Shown here piece after piece: positions 45,361 through 54,047 of a DNA stretch of 64,000 bases. A program made the position numbers and the translations under genes. The stretch covers positions 1,240,001-1,304,000 of the forward strand of contig NZ_CADCWQ010000001.1 in NCBI RefSeq assembly GCF_902806455.1. Reading direction: 5' to 3'. The stretch comes from Virgibacillus doumboii. GTDB lineage: Bacteria > Bacillota > Bacilli > Bacillales > Amphibacillaceae. Position 1 is the first letter of the stretch. Each line of letters begins with the position of its first letter. The notes below the pieces were generated by a model, which was not told the origin of the DNA, ran no database searches, and saw nothing but the letters and a program-made list of their open reading frames with translations.

Positions 45361-46563
45361 ATGCAATATGATCATATTTTAATCCGCTATGGTGAGATGG
45401 CACTTAAAGGAAAAAACAGAAAAAAATTTATCGTTCAGCTGCAAAATAATATTCGCCATAAGTTAAAAGAATATCCTGAGGTAAAAGTAAAACGGACGCA
45501 GGGGAGAATGTTCGTTTTACTGAATGGACATGAACCAGATCCGATAATTACAAAATGTCAGGAAATCTTTGGAATCCAAAGTCTTAGCCTGGCAGTAAAA
45601 GTTCAAAATGAAGAAGAAAAAATCAAAGAGGCAGCATTATGGGCACTGGAAAACAGTGAAAATGTCCATACATTTAAAGTGTCAGTGAAGCGGATTGATA
45701 AAAGTTTTCCTATTCGTTCACAAGATATGAACCAGGTGCTTGGCGGGCATTTATTGTCAAATACTGCGGGGTATGCGGTAAATGTTCATGAGCCGGGTTT
45801 GGAAATAAAAGTGGAAATCAGAACAGAGGCAACGTATATAACATCCAATGTTATACCAGGGCTAGGCGGATTGCCGGTAGGAACATCCGGGAAGACATTG
45901 CTGTTGCTATCCGGCGGAATTGATAGTCCTGTCTCCGGGTTCCTTGCAATGAAGCGGGGTGTGCAGATTGAGGCAATTCATTTTCATTCCCCGCCATTTA
46001 CAAGTGAACGTTCCAAGCAAAAAGTAATGGATTTAGCTAAGAAACTGACAAATTACGGGAGTTCCATTAAAGTGCATGTTGTTCCGTTTACAAAATTGCA
46101 ACAGCATATTTTCAGGGAAATGCCAGACGGCTATGCAATGACAATTATGCGTCGGATGATGCTGCGTATCAGTGAACAGGTATGTAAAAATGAATCCATA
46201 TTATCAATGACTACAGGTGAAAGTCTTGGTCAGGTGGCCAGCCAGACAATGGAGAGTATGAATGTGATCAATGAAGTTACCAATTATCCGGTGATCCGTC
46301 CTTTGGTTGCGATGGATAAGGATGATATTATTCGAATTTCGAGAAACATTGATACGTATGATATTTCTATCCGTCCATACGAAGATTGCTGTGCGATTTT
46401 TGTTCCGAAATCTCCAAAGACAAAACCGACAAGAGAAAAGGTAAATATGTTCGAATCACAACAAGATTTCACCGAGCTGCTTGAAGAAACAATCAATGGC
46501 ATTGAAACCGTGAAATTAACTGGTGAATCAGATGTGGAAAAGGAATTTGAGGATTTGCTGTAA
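45361..46563 (+). CDS. thiI: tRNA 4-thiouridine synthase ThiI
   Basis: 400 residues. N-terminal ferredoxin-like and THUMP domains (IRYGEMALKGKNRKKFIVQL; VNVHEPGLEIKVEIR), then a PP-loop AANH domain with LLLLSGGIDSPVSGF. No C-terminal rhodanese, as in the Gram-positive short form. It modifies U8 of tRNA, using sulfur from NifZ. ATG at 45361 is close behind nifZ, so the pair is an operon. Confidence 0.95.
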   Translation: MQYDHILIRYGEMALKGKNRKKFIVQLQNNIRHKLKEYPEVKVKRTQGRMFVLLNGHEPDPIITKCQEIFGIQSLSLAVKVQNEEEKIKEAALWALENSENVHTFKVSVKRIDKSFPIRSQDMNQVLGGHLLSNTAGYAVNVHEPGLEIKVEIRTEATYITSNVIPGLGGLPVGTSGKTLLLLSGGIDSPVSGFLAMKRGVQIEAIHFHSPPFTSERSKQKVMDLAKKLTNYGSSIKVHVVPFTKLQQHIFREMPDGYAMTIMRRMMLRISEQVCKNESILSMTTGESLGQVASQTMESMNVINEVTNYPVIRPLVAMDKDDIIRISRNIDTYDISIRPYEDCCAIFVPKSPKTKPTREKVNMFESQQDFTELLEETINGIETVKLTGESDVEKEFEDLL

Positions 46564-46734
46564 AAAGGGCCGCCAGCAACTGCTTTGTTGTTCAACTTCT
46601 GCAAGATTGAAATGAGTCTTGAAAGAATGGAGAAGTATAGAATAGACTATTTGAGTTACTTTGGATTAAAGGTTCATTGGTTTTCATCATATTTGATATA
46701 AAATGCGCAGTAACTTTCGGAATGTACATTTCAT

Positions 46735-47095
46735 GCTGTTCGGTACTACTGGGGGTGGCGGATGATTTCAATCCACGCTCAGGTAATCTCACGAGGCGGA
46801 CATATTTTCCGTTATTAGCGTCATAAAGAGTGTTTTTATGATATTCACGGACATTTGTTCCGTTATTGGTCATAAAAGCGTTGATTTGCTGCAAATTTAA
46901 CCGGATAACGGAAAATATGTCCGCGAACCCTGCTGAAAAAGTGATTTTGGGTGGATTAGCGGAAAATATGTCCGCTTCCATTATCTAATGATAACAATAA
47001 CCTGTTTTCCATCCCCAGCGAAGTGTATTTCCGCAGCGGCGGACCAAGAACCATATAAAGTTACGTCGCATTTTATGTCTTTTGTGCAAAAAAAC
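46735..47095. repeat. Degenerate copy (R5) of the terminator-like repeat, with element C inside; no gene in 46564-47264
   Basis: Left part 46735-46790 (TACTACTGGGGGTGGCGGAT and TAATCTCACGAGG) is loosely like TAGACTCCTGGGGGAGG ... GGCTCACC of R1. Right part 47013-47038 (CCCCAGCGAAGTGTATTTCC, GCAGCGG) is like its AAGCGAAGTATATTCCCGGAGCGG. Element C (46796-46978) lies between them. An open frame on the minus strand here is a by-product of repeats. Confidence 0.35.
46796..46978. repeat. CCGTTATT repeat element C
   Basis: Units: 46796-46816 (GCGGACATATTTTCCGTTAT), 46846-46867 (CACGGACATTTGTTCCGTTA), 46903-46925 (GATAACGGAAAATATGTCCG) and 46955-46978 (TTAGCGGAAAATATGTCCGC). Units 1 and 3 are perfectly complementary over 19 bp; unit 4 also pairs with unit 1 with one wobble. 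Confidence 0.75.
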
Positions 47096-47264
47096 AACCT
47101 TTTGGAAATGTGTATTAAGTTTCAAGGCAACAATAGAAGTATTCCATTACCACAGGTAACTGTTTGAGCTAATATTCGTGGGAAAGTTGAGTTATTAACA
47201 AGACTTACCAGTTTAAAAATCCTCTTTGCTACAAACTCTATTAGTACCAAGGAGGTGATTGAAC

Positions 47265-47465
47265 ATGGCAAGCAACAACAGTAATCAATTAGTAGTTCCT
47301 GGTGCACAACAAGCACTGGATCAAATGAAAACTGAGATTGCACAAGAATTTGGTGTTCAACTTGGTGCAGACAATACTTCCCGTTCCAACGGGTCTGTAG
47401 GTGGAGAAATTACGAAGCGTCTTGTACAATCTGCTCAACAGCAGTTTGGCGGCTCTCCACAGTAA
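47265..47465 (+). CDS. sspA: Alpha/beta-type small acid-soluble spore protein
   Basis: 66 residues: [20 protein letters not shown] followed by [20 protein letters not shown] and [17 protein letters not shown], the SASP signature including the GPR protease site region ([10 protein letters not shown]). It coats and protects spore DNA. The thiI-sspA order matches B. subtilis. ATG at 47265 is preceded by the near-perfect AAGGAGGTGATT. It should be a sigma-G gene, but I could not assign the promoter. Confidence 0.95.
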   Translation: MASNNSNQLVVPGAQQALDQMKTEIAQEFGVQLGADNTSRSNGSVGGEITKRLVQSAQQQFGGSPQ

Positions 47466-47489
47466 CTAAAATAAAATAATACTGGCTAT

Positions 47490-47520
47490 AGGGCTGTCCT
47501 TAAAGAGGGCAGCCCTTATT
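47490..47520 (+). terminator. sspA terminator
   Basis: Stem AGGGCTGTCC / GGGCAGCCCT with a 7-nt loop and TATTTAA tail. Confidence 0.75.
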
Positions 47521-47591
47521 TAATGCGGTAGTTATCTTTGCTATATCGCAGTTAATACCTTTTGGAACAATGCTATGAGAAAAGAACATTT

Positions 47592-48392
47592 TTACAAAAA
47601 TGTCCGCTTCACTCTGTCCCAATACGAATTATTTTTCAGCTTAACCGTTTTAATGACTTTATCACTTAAAGTGACCATCAGATTTTTTATATTCCGTATG
47701 GAGTAGGCTTCATTATCCAATCCGACAATTGGATAATCATTACCATCCTGAATAATTTCCAATTTCAGTTTTCTGTCTTTGTTTAAAACAAAAGAAGATC
47801 CCAGTGTCCGGTAGCGGTTATTGTTAATGGAAGCAAGCTCAGATACCTGGAAGCATGGGATTTTAGGATCAACTACTGCACCGCGTGTTGATTTATTATA
47901 TCCAGTACTTCCTGTAGGGGTTGCAACAATCAGTCCATCACCGCGAAATGTCTCAAAGTGCATATCATCAATGTGGACATCAATAACAATCGTTTTAATA
48001 AGCGTGGATCGGATACTGACCTCATTCAGACAATTAAACGACGATTCACCGTTAACCTGTACATTAATTACCGGAAAACGTCGTACCTCCATTTCCTCAT
48101 GAACCATTGAATGAAGCATGCTGTCAAAATTATCCATATTAAAATCACAGTATAAACCGGACTGATCAGACTGTGTTATTCCAGTGTACAAACAATCCTG
48201 ACGGAACCCTGTCTTCCGAACTGCCTGCAAAAATGCACCATCACCACCTACACTTACAATTACATTCGCGCTGTCCGGATTATCAACAATTGTAAAGTCA
48301 TTTTGATGTGCAAGGTCAAATAATGGCTGTAATTTATCCTCAAGTTTTGTATCTTTCTGGTAATAGAAGTAAATGTTTTTTCGATTTGGCAT
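47592..48392 (-). CDS. ppnKB: NAD kinase, second paralogue (PpnKB/YtdI type)
   Basis: 266 residues: SVGGDGAFLQAVRK (GGDG nucleotide loop), NEVSIRS, ATPTGSTGYNKSTRGAVVDP and the ending NNSYWDRVKRTFL, all as in B. subtilis YtdI. It phosphorylates NAD to NADP. Two in-frame ATGs near GGAGG exist (48410/48401 and 48392); the protein aligns with relatives only from MPNRKNIYFYY, so 48392 is used with a long (11 bp) spacing. Sporulating Bacillales typically carry two NAD kinases. Confidence 0.92.
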   Translation of the reverse strand: MPNRKNIYFYYQKDTKLEDKLQPLFDLAHQNDFTIVDNPDSANVIVSVGGDGAFLQAVRKTGFRQDCLYTGITQSDQSGLYCDFNMDNFDSMLHSMVHEEMEVRRFPVINVQVNGESSFNCLNEVSIRSTLIKTIVIDVHIDDMHFETFRGDGLIVATPTGSTGYNKSTRGAVVDPKIPCFQVSELASINNNRYRTLGSSFVLNKDRKLKLEIIQDGNDYPIVGLDNEAYSIRNIKNLMVTLSDKVIKTVKLKNNSYWDRVKRTFL

Positions 48393-48527
48393 CGTAATCA
48401 TTGCCTCCATTATGAAGTATCTTCTCTTTCAATAGTATCACTTCCATCCAAAAATTCCTAACAGATACAATAGTTGAGAGTAAAAAAGGAAATTTGTAGC
48501 AAAATAGAATGAAACGGGGTGTGGTAT

Positions 48528-49094
48528 ATGATTTGGCTGTTATTAGGCTTCATTTTAATCATCATTTTACTTTTATTTTCAAAAGTTAAAGTTAAAAGTG
48601 CATTTTTCTTAAATCAACAGCAACAAACCATCACAATCAATATCTATTTTTACCGTCTGAGACTGATAAGAAGGTGCATTGATCTATCGGAAACGGATGA
48701 AGATAAATCGATTCGGGAGGCTCTGGAATTTTTACATCAAATAAGTAATAACTTTGTACAAAAAATAAAAGATATGAATGATATATTTACTATTTTATTT
48801 AGAAGAATACATTTTCATCAACTTAACTGGCGAACACATGTCGGTACAGGGGAAGCTAGTATGGCAGGTGTGGCCAGCGGAGGAATATGGGCAATTAAAG
48901 GTATGCTAATCGGGGTGTTAGCTGAAAAAAGTAACTTTGACTGTGAGCCATCCTTAACGGTAACACCATTATTTAATCACCGGCAATTTCAATCGGAATT
49001 TGATTGCATTGTATCCATCAGAATAGGGCAAGCTATGTACGCACTTCTTAAAGTAATACGGAAATTCCCAGTGAAAAAAGAAGCGATTATTTGA
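48528..49094 (+). CDS. ytfI: YtfI (DUF2953) membrane protein
   Basis: 188 residues starting MIWLLLGFILIIILLLF (membrane segment 2-18). Contains FHQLNWRTHVGTGEASMAGVA, the DUF2953 signature, and GGIWAIKGMLIG. The function is unknown; it accompanies ytfJ, and the pair is a sporulation unit in B. subtilis. The in-frame GTG at 48519 is less likely than ATG at 48528, which lies 9 bp after GGGGTG. The C-terminal end is near the ytfJ start (20 bp). Confidence 0.85.
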   Translation: MIWLLLGFILIIILLLFSKVKVKSAFFLNQQQQTITINIYFYRLRLIRRCIDLSETDEDKSIREALEFLHQISNNFVQKIKDMNDIFTILFRRIHFHQLNWRTHVGTGEASMAGVASGGIWAIKGMLIGVLAEKSNFDCEPSLTVTPLFNHRQFQSEFDCIVSIRIGQAMYALLKVIRKFPVKKEAII

Positions 49095-49114
49095 TGAATA
49101 AAAGGAGGATCATC

Positions 49115-49699
49115 ATGGAAGAACATCCTATTCAGGGCTTAATGACAACTGCGATGGAAAACCTGAAAGACATGATAGAAGTGAATACCATTATCGGGGA
49201 TCCGGTTGAGTCTCCGGATGGCAGCGTAATTATTCCTGTTTCCAAACTTGGATTCGGATTTGCTGCGGGTGGAAGTGAATTTAATTCCGGAAGCAGTAAA
49301 GGCGGTGAATCAGGCGGAAGTGATAAATTACCCTTTGGCGGCGGTAGCGGCGGTGGTGTGTCCATTACTCCGATAGCATTTTTGATAGTAAGTCCAAGAG
49401 GGATTAAAATGATACACTTGGATGAGAACACACATATATATGAAAAAATGATTGATTTCGCCCCAAAGGCAGTTGAAAAAATTCAGCAAATGCTAAAGGA
49501 ATCGGCTCAATCGTATAAATCGAACCAACATCAAAAGTCAGGAGAGAAAAACTCAAAAGAACAACAGGAGAACAAGAAAAAGAATGAGAATGAAGATAAG
49601 CAAAATAATCAGGAAAAAGAGAAAAATCAGGACAACCAGAACAACCAGAACAATCAAAGCTCTAATCAGCAATCTGACCAGACAAATTATGATATTTAA
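49115..49699 (+). CDS. ytfJ: YtfJ (GerW family) sporulation protein with N/Q/K tail
   Basis: 194 residues. Residues 1-130 are the GerW family: HPIQGLMTTAMENLKDMIEV, GDPVESPDGSVIIPVSKLGF and a Gly-rich GGSGGGVSITPIAFLIVSPR. In B. subtilis YtfJ is required for normal spore germination. Residues about 133-194 are a low-complexity Asn/Gln/Lys/Glu tail (NQNNQNNQSSNQQSDQTN), longer than in the roughly 150-residue relatives. ATG at 49115 follows AAAGGAGGATCATC. Confidence 0.88.
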   Translation: MEEHPIQGLMTTAMENLKDMIEVNTIIGDPVESPDGSVIIPVSKLGFGFAAGGSEFNSGSSKGGESGGSDKLPFGGGSGGGVSITPIAFLIVSPRGIKMIHLDENTHIYEKMIDFAPKAVEKIQQMLKESAQSYKSNQHQKSGEKNSKEQQENKKKNENEDKQNNQEKEKNQDNQNNQNNQSSNQQSDQTNYDI

Positions 49700-49814
49700 A
49701 ATCCGACGTTCATAAATTTGTACCATTTTAAACCATTGTATCGTTGGACTTTAGATGAAAATAATTTCATAATAAAGTGTGAAGATAAAATATTCTTTAG
49801 GAGGAATGATTCAT

Positions 49815-50315
49815 ATGGCAAATGTTACATTCCAACAAGAACCGGTCACACTTTTAGGAAATGAGATTTCCGCAGGGGACAAGGCACCAGACTTCACTGT
49901 GCTTTCCAATGATCTGAAAGAAGTTTCGTTGGATGACTATAAAGGAAAAGTCAGGCTGATTGCAGCTGTTCCATCGGTTGATACAGGTGTTTGTTCCGAG
50001 GAAACGAAACGCTTTAATGAGGAAGCGGATAAACTGGATAACACACATGTACTGACAGTGAGCATGGATTTACCGTTTGCTCAAGGCCGCTGGTGTGCAG
50101 CAAATGGTGTTAAAAACCTGGATACATTATCAGACCACCGTGATGCCGATTTCGGTGAGAAGTATGGTGTTTTAATAAAAGAATTGCGTTTACTGGCAAG
50201 AGCCGTATTCGTGGTAGATTCCAATGATAAGGTTACGTATGTTGAATATGTTAGCGAAGTAACTAATTTCCCAGATTATGAAAAAGCATTGGAAGCTGCC
50301 AGAAAAGCAGAATAA
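49815..50315 (+). CDS. tpx: Thiol peroxidase Tpx
   Basis: 166 residues of the atypical 2-Cys peroxiredoxin: peroxidatic Cys in [16 protein letters not shown] and resolving Cys in [13 protein letters not shown]. It reduces hydroperoxides using thioredoxin. ATG at 49815 has AGGAGG nine bases upstream; the open frame to 49779 is not used. A strong terminator follows. Confidence 0.95.
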   Translation: MANVTFQQEPVTLLGNEISAGDKAPDFTVLSNDLKEVSLDDYKGKVRLIAAVPSVDTGVCSEETKRFNEEADKLDNTHVLTVSMDLPFAQGRWCAANGVKNLDTLSDHRDADFGEKYGVLIKELRLLARAVFVVDSNDKVTYVEYVSEVTNFPDYEKALEAARKAE

Positions 50316-50321
50316 ATGGTG

Positions 50322-50361
50322 AAATCTCCCCTGCTGCGCGAATTGCAGGGGAGATTTTTGT
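50322..50361 (+). terminator. tpx terminator
   Basis: Perfect 13-bp stem AAATCTCCCCTGC / GCAGGGGAGATTT, 10-nt loop, TTG tail. Confidence 0.85.
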
Positions 50362-50402
50362 GCAATGGACCGGTCTTTTGGTACAATAGAAGCGCTTAAA
50401 GA
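50358..50402 (+). promoter_or_regulatory. Candidate ytxK-ackA promoter with cre-like palindrome
   Basis: TTGTGC-like -35 near 50358, TACAAT at 50382-50387, then AGAAGCGCTTAA (about 50389-50400), which carries the AAGCGCTT core of a cre site but deviates in the flanks. Confidence 0.35.
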
Positions 50403-50419
50403 TCGGAGGATTTACAATA

Positions 50420-51406
50420 ATGGAAAAGACTAATGTAGAAATTTTATTTGAACAAATAGACAAAGCAACTGAATTAATTCAAAATCAGGTAAATGAGACA
50501 TATTTGGATAGCCTGGCGATGACACTGGAAATGTTTTTTGATCAAAATGTTTCTGACAAGATGGATGAAGCTGCTGCACATAAACTGCAGGATATCATAC
50601 GACATACAGACCTATCTTTATACCAACTTGATGAGATTCGCAAGGCAATACAGTTGGCAATTCTAAAAGGAATGAAGGGTTCAACGCAACAGCAGCATTT
50701 GATGACACCTGAAACTGTTGCGTTATTTATCGGATATTTGGCTGAAAAGCTTACGAGCAGCAAAGAAGATTTACGTGTGTTTGACCCTGCAAGTGGAACG
50801 GGAAACCTGTTAACAGCAGTATTAGGTCAGCTTAAACAGACACAGCAGGCTTTTGCAGGTGAAGTCGATCCAACATTAATACAATTAGCCGTACTGAGTG
50901 CAAATTTGCAGAAAAAAGAAATAGAATTTTTTCACCAGGATAGTTTACGTCCGTTCCTAATGGATCCGGTTGACCTGATCGTGGCTGATTTGCCTGTCGG
51001 TTACTATCCGGACGACATCCGTGCAAATGAATTTGAATTAAAAGCTGATGAAGGTCACTCCTATTCACATCATTTATTCATTGAGCAGAGTATAAATTAT
51101 ACAAAAGACGGAGGATATTTGATTTTTGTCATTCCGGATTTCTTATTTGACAGTGATCAGTCTGATAAGCTACATGCGTACCTTCAAGAATATGCGCATA
51201 TTGTTGGTGTCCTGCGATTACCGGAATCGGCATTTAAGTCAGAGAAAAGTGTGAAAAGTATTCTTATATTGCAAAAGAATGGGCAAGGTACATCTGCTCC
51301 AAAGCAGCCTTTGCTGGTAAAGCTTCCATCATTTAAAAATACAACAGCAATGAATGATATTCTTTCTCAAATGAACAGCTGGTTTGCAACGTACTTGAAT
51401 AAATAG
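50420..51406 (+). CDS. ytxK: YtxK, class I SAM-dependent methyltransferase (HsdM-like)
   Basis: 328 residues. VFDPASGTGNLLTAVLGQL is SAM motif I and VADLPVGYYPDD replaces the (N/D)PPY of N6-adenine methylases, close to the type I HsdM layout but without a target-recognition or HsdS partner. The substrate is unknown. It is followed by ackA 24 bp downstream, as in B. subtilis (ytxK-ackA). ATG at 50420 follows GGAGGATTTACAATA. Confidence 0.85.
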   Translation: MEKTNVEILFEQIDKATELIQNQVNETYLDSLAMTLEMFFDQNVSDKMDEAAAHKLQDIIRHTDLSLYQLDEIRKAIQLAILKGMKGSTQQQHLMTPETVALFIGYLAEKLTSSKEDLRVFDPASGTGNLLTAVLGQLKQTQQAFAGEVDPTLIQLAVLSANLQKKEIEFFHQDSLRPFLMDPVDLIVADLPVGYYPDDIRANEFELKADEGHSYSHHLFIEQSINYTKDGGYLIFVIPDFLFDSDQSDKLHAYLQEYAHIVGVLRLPESAFKSEKSVKSILILQKNGQGTSAPKQPLLVKLPSFKNTTAMNDILSQMNSWFATYLNK

Positions 51407-51430
51407 GCACTGATAGGGAGTTGAATTACG

Positions 51431-52621
51431 ATGAGCAAGATTTTAGCTATAAATGCCGGCAGTTCGTCATTAAAATTTCAATTAATTCAAATGCCTGAAG
51501 AAAACGTGTTGGCAAAAGGACTTATTGAGCGGATAGGTTTATCTGATTCTGTATTTACCATGGAAATTGACGATAGTAAAGATAAAATAACGGTTGATAT
51601 ACCTGATCATGAAGATGCTGTAAAACATTTATTGGATAAACTCGAAAGCTCGGGTGTTATCCAATCGATGGATGAAATTGATGCGGTAGGTCATCGGGTT
51701 GTCCATGGCGGGGAACAGTTCAGCGACTCTGTTCCAATCACGGATGATGTGATTCAAACAATTGATGAAGTTTCGGAGTTGGCTCCCCTGCATAATCCAG
51801 CTAATTTAACAGGAATTCGTGCATTCCAGGAAATTTTACCGGATGTGCCAATGGCTGCTGTGTTTGATACGGCATTCCATCAAACGATGCCTGAAAAATC
51901 CTACTTATACAGCTTGCCATACGAGTACTATGAAAAGTATGGCATTCGTAAGTATGGTTTCCATGGTACATCACATAAATATGTATCACAGCGTGCAGCT
52001 GAATTATTAGGTATCCCAGTTGAGCAGCTTCGCTTAATATCCTGCCATCTGGGTAACGGAGCAAGTATAGCTGCCATCGACAAAGGCAGGTCAATGGATA
52101 CGTCCATGGGATTTACGCCTCTCGCAGGTGTAACAATGGGTACGAGGTCGGGGAACATTGACCCTGCGCTTATCCCATTTATTATGGAAAAAACAGGTAA
52201 AACAGCTGATGAAGTAATAAATATATTAAATAAAAAAAGCGGAATGCTGGCTTTGTCCGGCTTTTCGAGTGACTTGCGTGATATTGAACAACAGGCTGGA
52301 GAAAATGAACGTGCAGAACTTGCCCTGGAAGTATTTGCTGCGCGCATCCATAAATATCTTGGCTCTTATGCGGCGAGAATGTCGGGCGTGGATGCAATCA
52401 TATTTACGGCAGGTGTAGGGGAAAACAGTGACATCGTCCGTGAAAAAGTACTGACAGGATTAGAGTTTATGGGTGTGTATTGGAATCCGGCACTAAATAA
52501 AGTTCGCGGAAAAGAAGCTTTTATAAATTACCCTCATTCACCTGTTAAAGTTATTGTAATTCCAACGAACGAGGAAGTTATGATAGCCCGTGATACTGTT
52601 CGTCTTATTGAATTAGAATAG
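51431..52621 (+). CDS. ackA: Acetate kinase AckA
   Basis: 396 residues: [57 protein letters not shown], and [12 protein letters not shown]. It converts acetyl phosphate plus ADP to acetate plus ATP (overflow). In B. subtilis it is activated by CcpA. ATG at 51431 has AGGGAG nine bases upstream. Part of the ytxK-ackA-moaB run. Confidence 0.97.
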   Translation: MSKILAINAGSSSLKFQLIQMPEENVLAKGLIERIGLSDSVFTMEIDDSKDKITVDIPDHEDAVKHLLDKLESSGVIQSMDEIDAVGHRVVHGGEQFSDSVPITDDVIQTIDEVSELAPLHNPANLTGIRAFQEILPDVPMAAVFDTAFHQTMPEKSYLYSLPYEYYEKYGIRKYGFHGTSHKYVSQRAAELLGIPVEQLRLISCHLGNGASIAAIDKGRSMDTSMGFTPLAGVTMGTRSGNIDPALIPFIMEKTGKTADEVINILNKKSGMLALSGFSSDLRDIEQQAGENERAELALEVFAARIHKYLGSYAARMSGVDAIIFTAGVGENSDIVREKVLTGLEFMGVYWNPALNKVRGKEAFINYPHSPVKVIVIPTNEEVMIARDTVRLIELE

Positions 52622-52632
52622 GAGGGAATTTT

Positions 52633-53145
52633 TTGTCGGTACATGAACATAAGCAAAAAAAGCAATCTGTAAATTGTGTGGTTATCACAATCAGTGATTC
52701 GCGAACAAACGAAACTGATAAAAGCGGTAATCTGATGGTATCGCTTTTGGAGAACGCTGGTCATCGTGTGGAAAGAAAGGAAATAATCCCGGACGAAAGC
52801 AGCGCGATTAAAAATATGCTTGATTCCTGCTGTGAAAATCCTGATGTCGATGTTGTTTTGACAAATGGCGGGACTGGGATAGCCTATCGTGATGTGACGA
52901 TTGAGACAATACAATCTATGCTGGATAAAGAGCTGACCGGTTTTGGGGAGATTTTTCGCATGTTAAGCTACCAGGAGGATATTGGCTCAGCAGCAATTTT
53001 GTCGAGAGCAATTGCAGGGGTAAGCAATCATACCGTTATTTTTGCAACACCTGGTTCGTCAGGTGCTGTAAAGCTTGCCATGAACAAGCTTATCCTGCCC
53101 GAAGTTGCACACGTTGTCACTGAGGTAAAAAAAGATCTAAAATAA
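52633..53145 (+). CDS. moaB: Molybdenum cofactor protein MoaB/Mog-like
   Basis: 170 residues: NCVVITISDSRTNETDKSG, LTNGGTGIAYRDVTIETI (MPT-binding GGTG) and FATPGSSGAVKLAMNKLILP. It is an adenylyl-transfer-type protein of molybdopterin synthesis; the exact role in Gram-positives is debated. Start is TTG at 52633, 7 bp after GGAGGG; no ATG fits. It continues the ackA unit and ends in a bidirectional terminator. Confidence 0.9.
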   Translation: MSVHEHKQKKQSVNCVVITISDSRTNETDKSGNLMVSLLENAGHRVERKEIIPDESSAIKNMLDSCCENPDVDVVLTNGGTGIAYRDVTIETIQSMLDKELTGFGEIFRMLSYQEDIGSAAILSRAIAGVSNHTVIFATPGSSGAVKLAMNKLILPEVAHVVTEVKKDLK

Positions 53146-53173
53146 CGCCTAGCCAATCGGAAGGCGTTATTTT
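53141..53173. terminator. Bidirectional terminator moaB/usp
   Basis: A 10-bp stem AATAACGCCT / AGGCGTTATT with TTTA tail; the moaB stop TAA lies in the left arm. Confidence 0.8.
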
Positions 53174-53609
53174 AACGTACAACAAGTACATCGCAGTTTG
53201 CGTACCTGGTGATGCTTTCCGATACACTTCCAATCAGGAAGCGTTCAACAGCACTCATTCCTGTTGCCCCGCAAATGATCAAATCTGCATCAAAATTAGC
53301 AGCAACATCTTTTGCAATTTTTACTTTAGGGGAACCATATTCAACACATCTGACCATATCACTAATTCCTGCTATTTTTGCATTTTCCACATAACTGTTA
53401 AGCAGTTCTTTTGCGTAATCTTCTGCACGTTCTGCCAATGTTCTGTCATATGCTTCAGCCGTTGCAAAAGTTCGTGAATCTACAACATGTGCCAGAATCA
53501 TGCGTGCATCATTCCGTTTAACAATATCAAGCGACTTTTTGAATGCTTTCTCAGATGCCTCAGAACCATCCACTGCTACAACAATATTTTTATATTCGAA
53601 ATCAATCAT
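53172..53609 (-). CDS. Universal stress protein (UspA family)
   Basis: 145 residues: YKNIVVAVDGSEASEKAFKK start and the ATP-binding motif G-2x-G-9x-G-S (GATGMSAVERFLIGSVSES), so an ATP-binding Usp. The partner and signal are unknown. Two ATGs (53615, 53609) follow AAGGGG; spacing favours 53609. Convergent with moaB. Confidence 0.9.
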   Translation of the reverse strand: MIDFEYKNIVVAVDGSEASEKAFKKSLDIVKRNDARMILAHVVDSRTFATAEAYDRTLAERAEDYAKELLNSYVENAKIAGISDMVRCVEYGSPKVKIAKDVAANFDADLIICGATGMSAVERFLIGSVSESITRYANCDVLVVR

Positions 53610-53744
53610 AACCATTTCCCCTTTCGTCTTATTATTTAAATACCCCTTTTATTAGTACTTTAATCGATTTTCCTATAGTTGGAAACAAAAAATTTAGTTA
53701 CCGTTACATTTTCATGTACATACTAAGGGTGGAGGTGATAGCAG

Positions 53745-53897
53745 TTGTCAAAAAAAGAAAAACTGTTTGAAGATAAAAAAGGAATTTCAGCTGTCAGAAA
53801 TCAACTGATTGAGAGTTACCAAAGCGGTGTTATCGAAGACAAGGAAAACCTCTCCAATAACCGAAGTATTAACTACTATAATAATCAAAAGAAATAA
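53745..53897 (+). CDS. Uncharacterised small basic protein (50 residues)
   Basis: A short frame with a strong start signal: GGTGGAGGTGATAGCAG then TTG at 53745. Product MSKKEKLFEDKKGISAVRNQ ..., ending NNQKK; it is charged, has no membrane segment and ends in an Asn-rich tail (INYYNNQKK). A perfect terminator follows 10 bp after the stop, so it is a self-contained gene. I do not recognise it with confidence; a distant likeness to Fur-regulated basic protein A (R-x2-LI-x5-GV) is speculation. Confidence 0.75.
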   Translation: MSKKEKLFEDKKGISAVRNQLIESYQSGVIEDKENLSNNRSINYYNNQKK

Positions 53898-53906
53898 ATG
53901 AATCCA

Positions 53907-53937
53907 ATCCATCCCTTTCATAGGGATGGATTTTTTT
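53907..53937 (+). terminator. Terminator of the 53745 gene
   Basis: Perfect stem ATCCATCCCT / AGGGATGGAT with 5-nt loop and TTTTTT. Confidence 0.9.
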
Positions 53938-54047
53938 GAACCCCGATACTCTGCGCTTTAGTTCTTTCTTTAAGTATATTATGGTATAATTCCAATCATG
54001 ATAAGCAGTTCGCTTCTTTGGACATTTTATAAAAGGGGGAACAACTG

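Noticed and set aside
46592-46981. 129-codon open frame on the minus strand between thiI and sspA
   Set aside because: It translates repeat element C and its flanks, has no ribosome-binding site and no protein-like pattern.
49132-49431. Proline-rich open frame antisense to ytfJ
   Set aside because: A shadow of the Gly-rich coding stretch of ytfJ.
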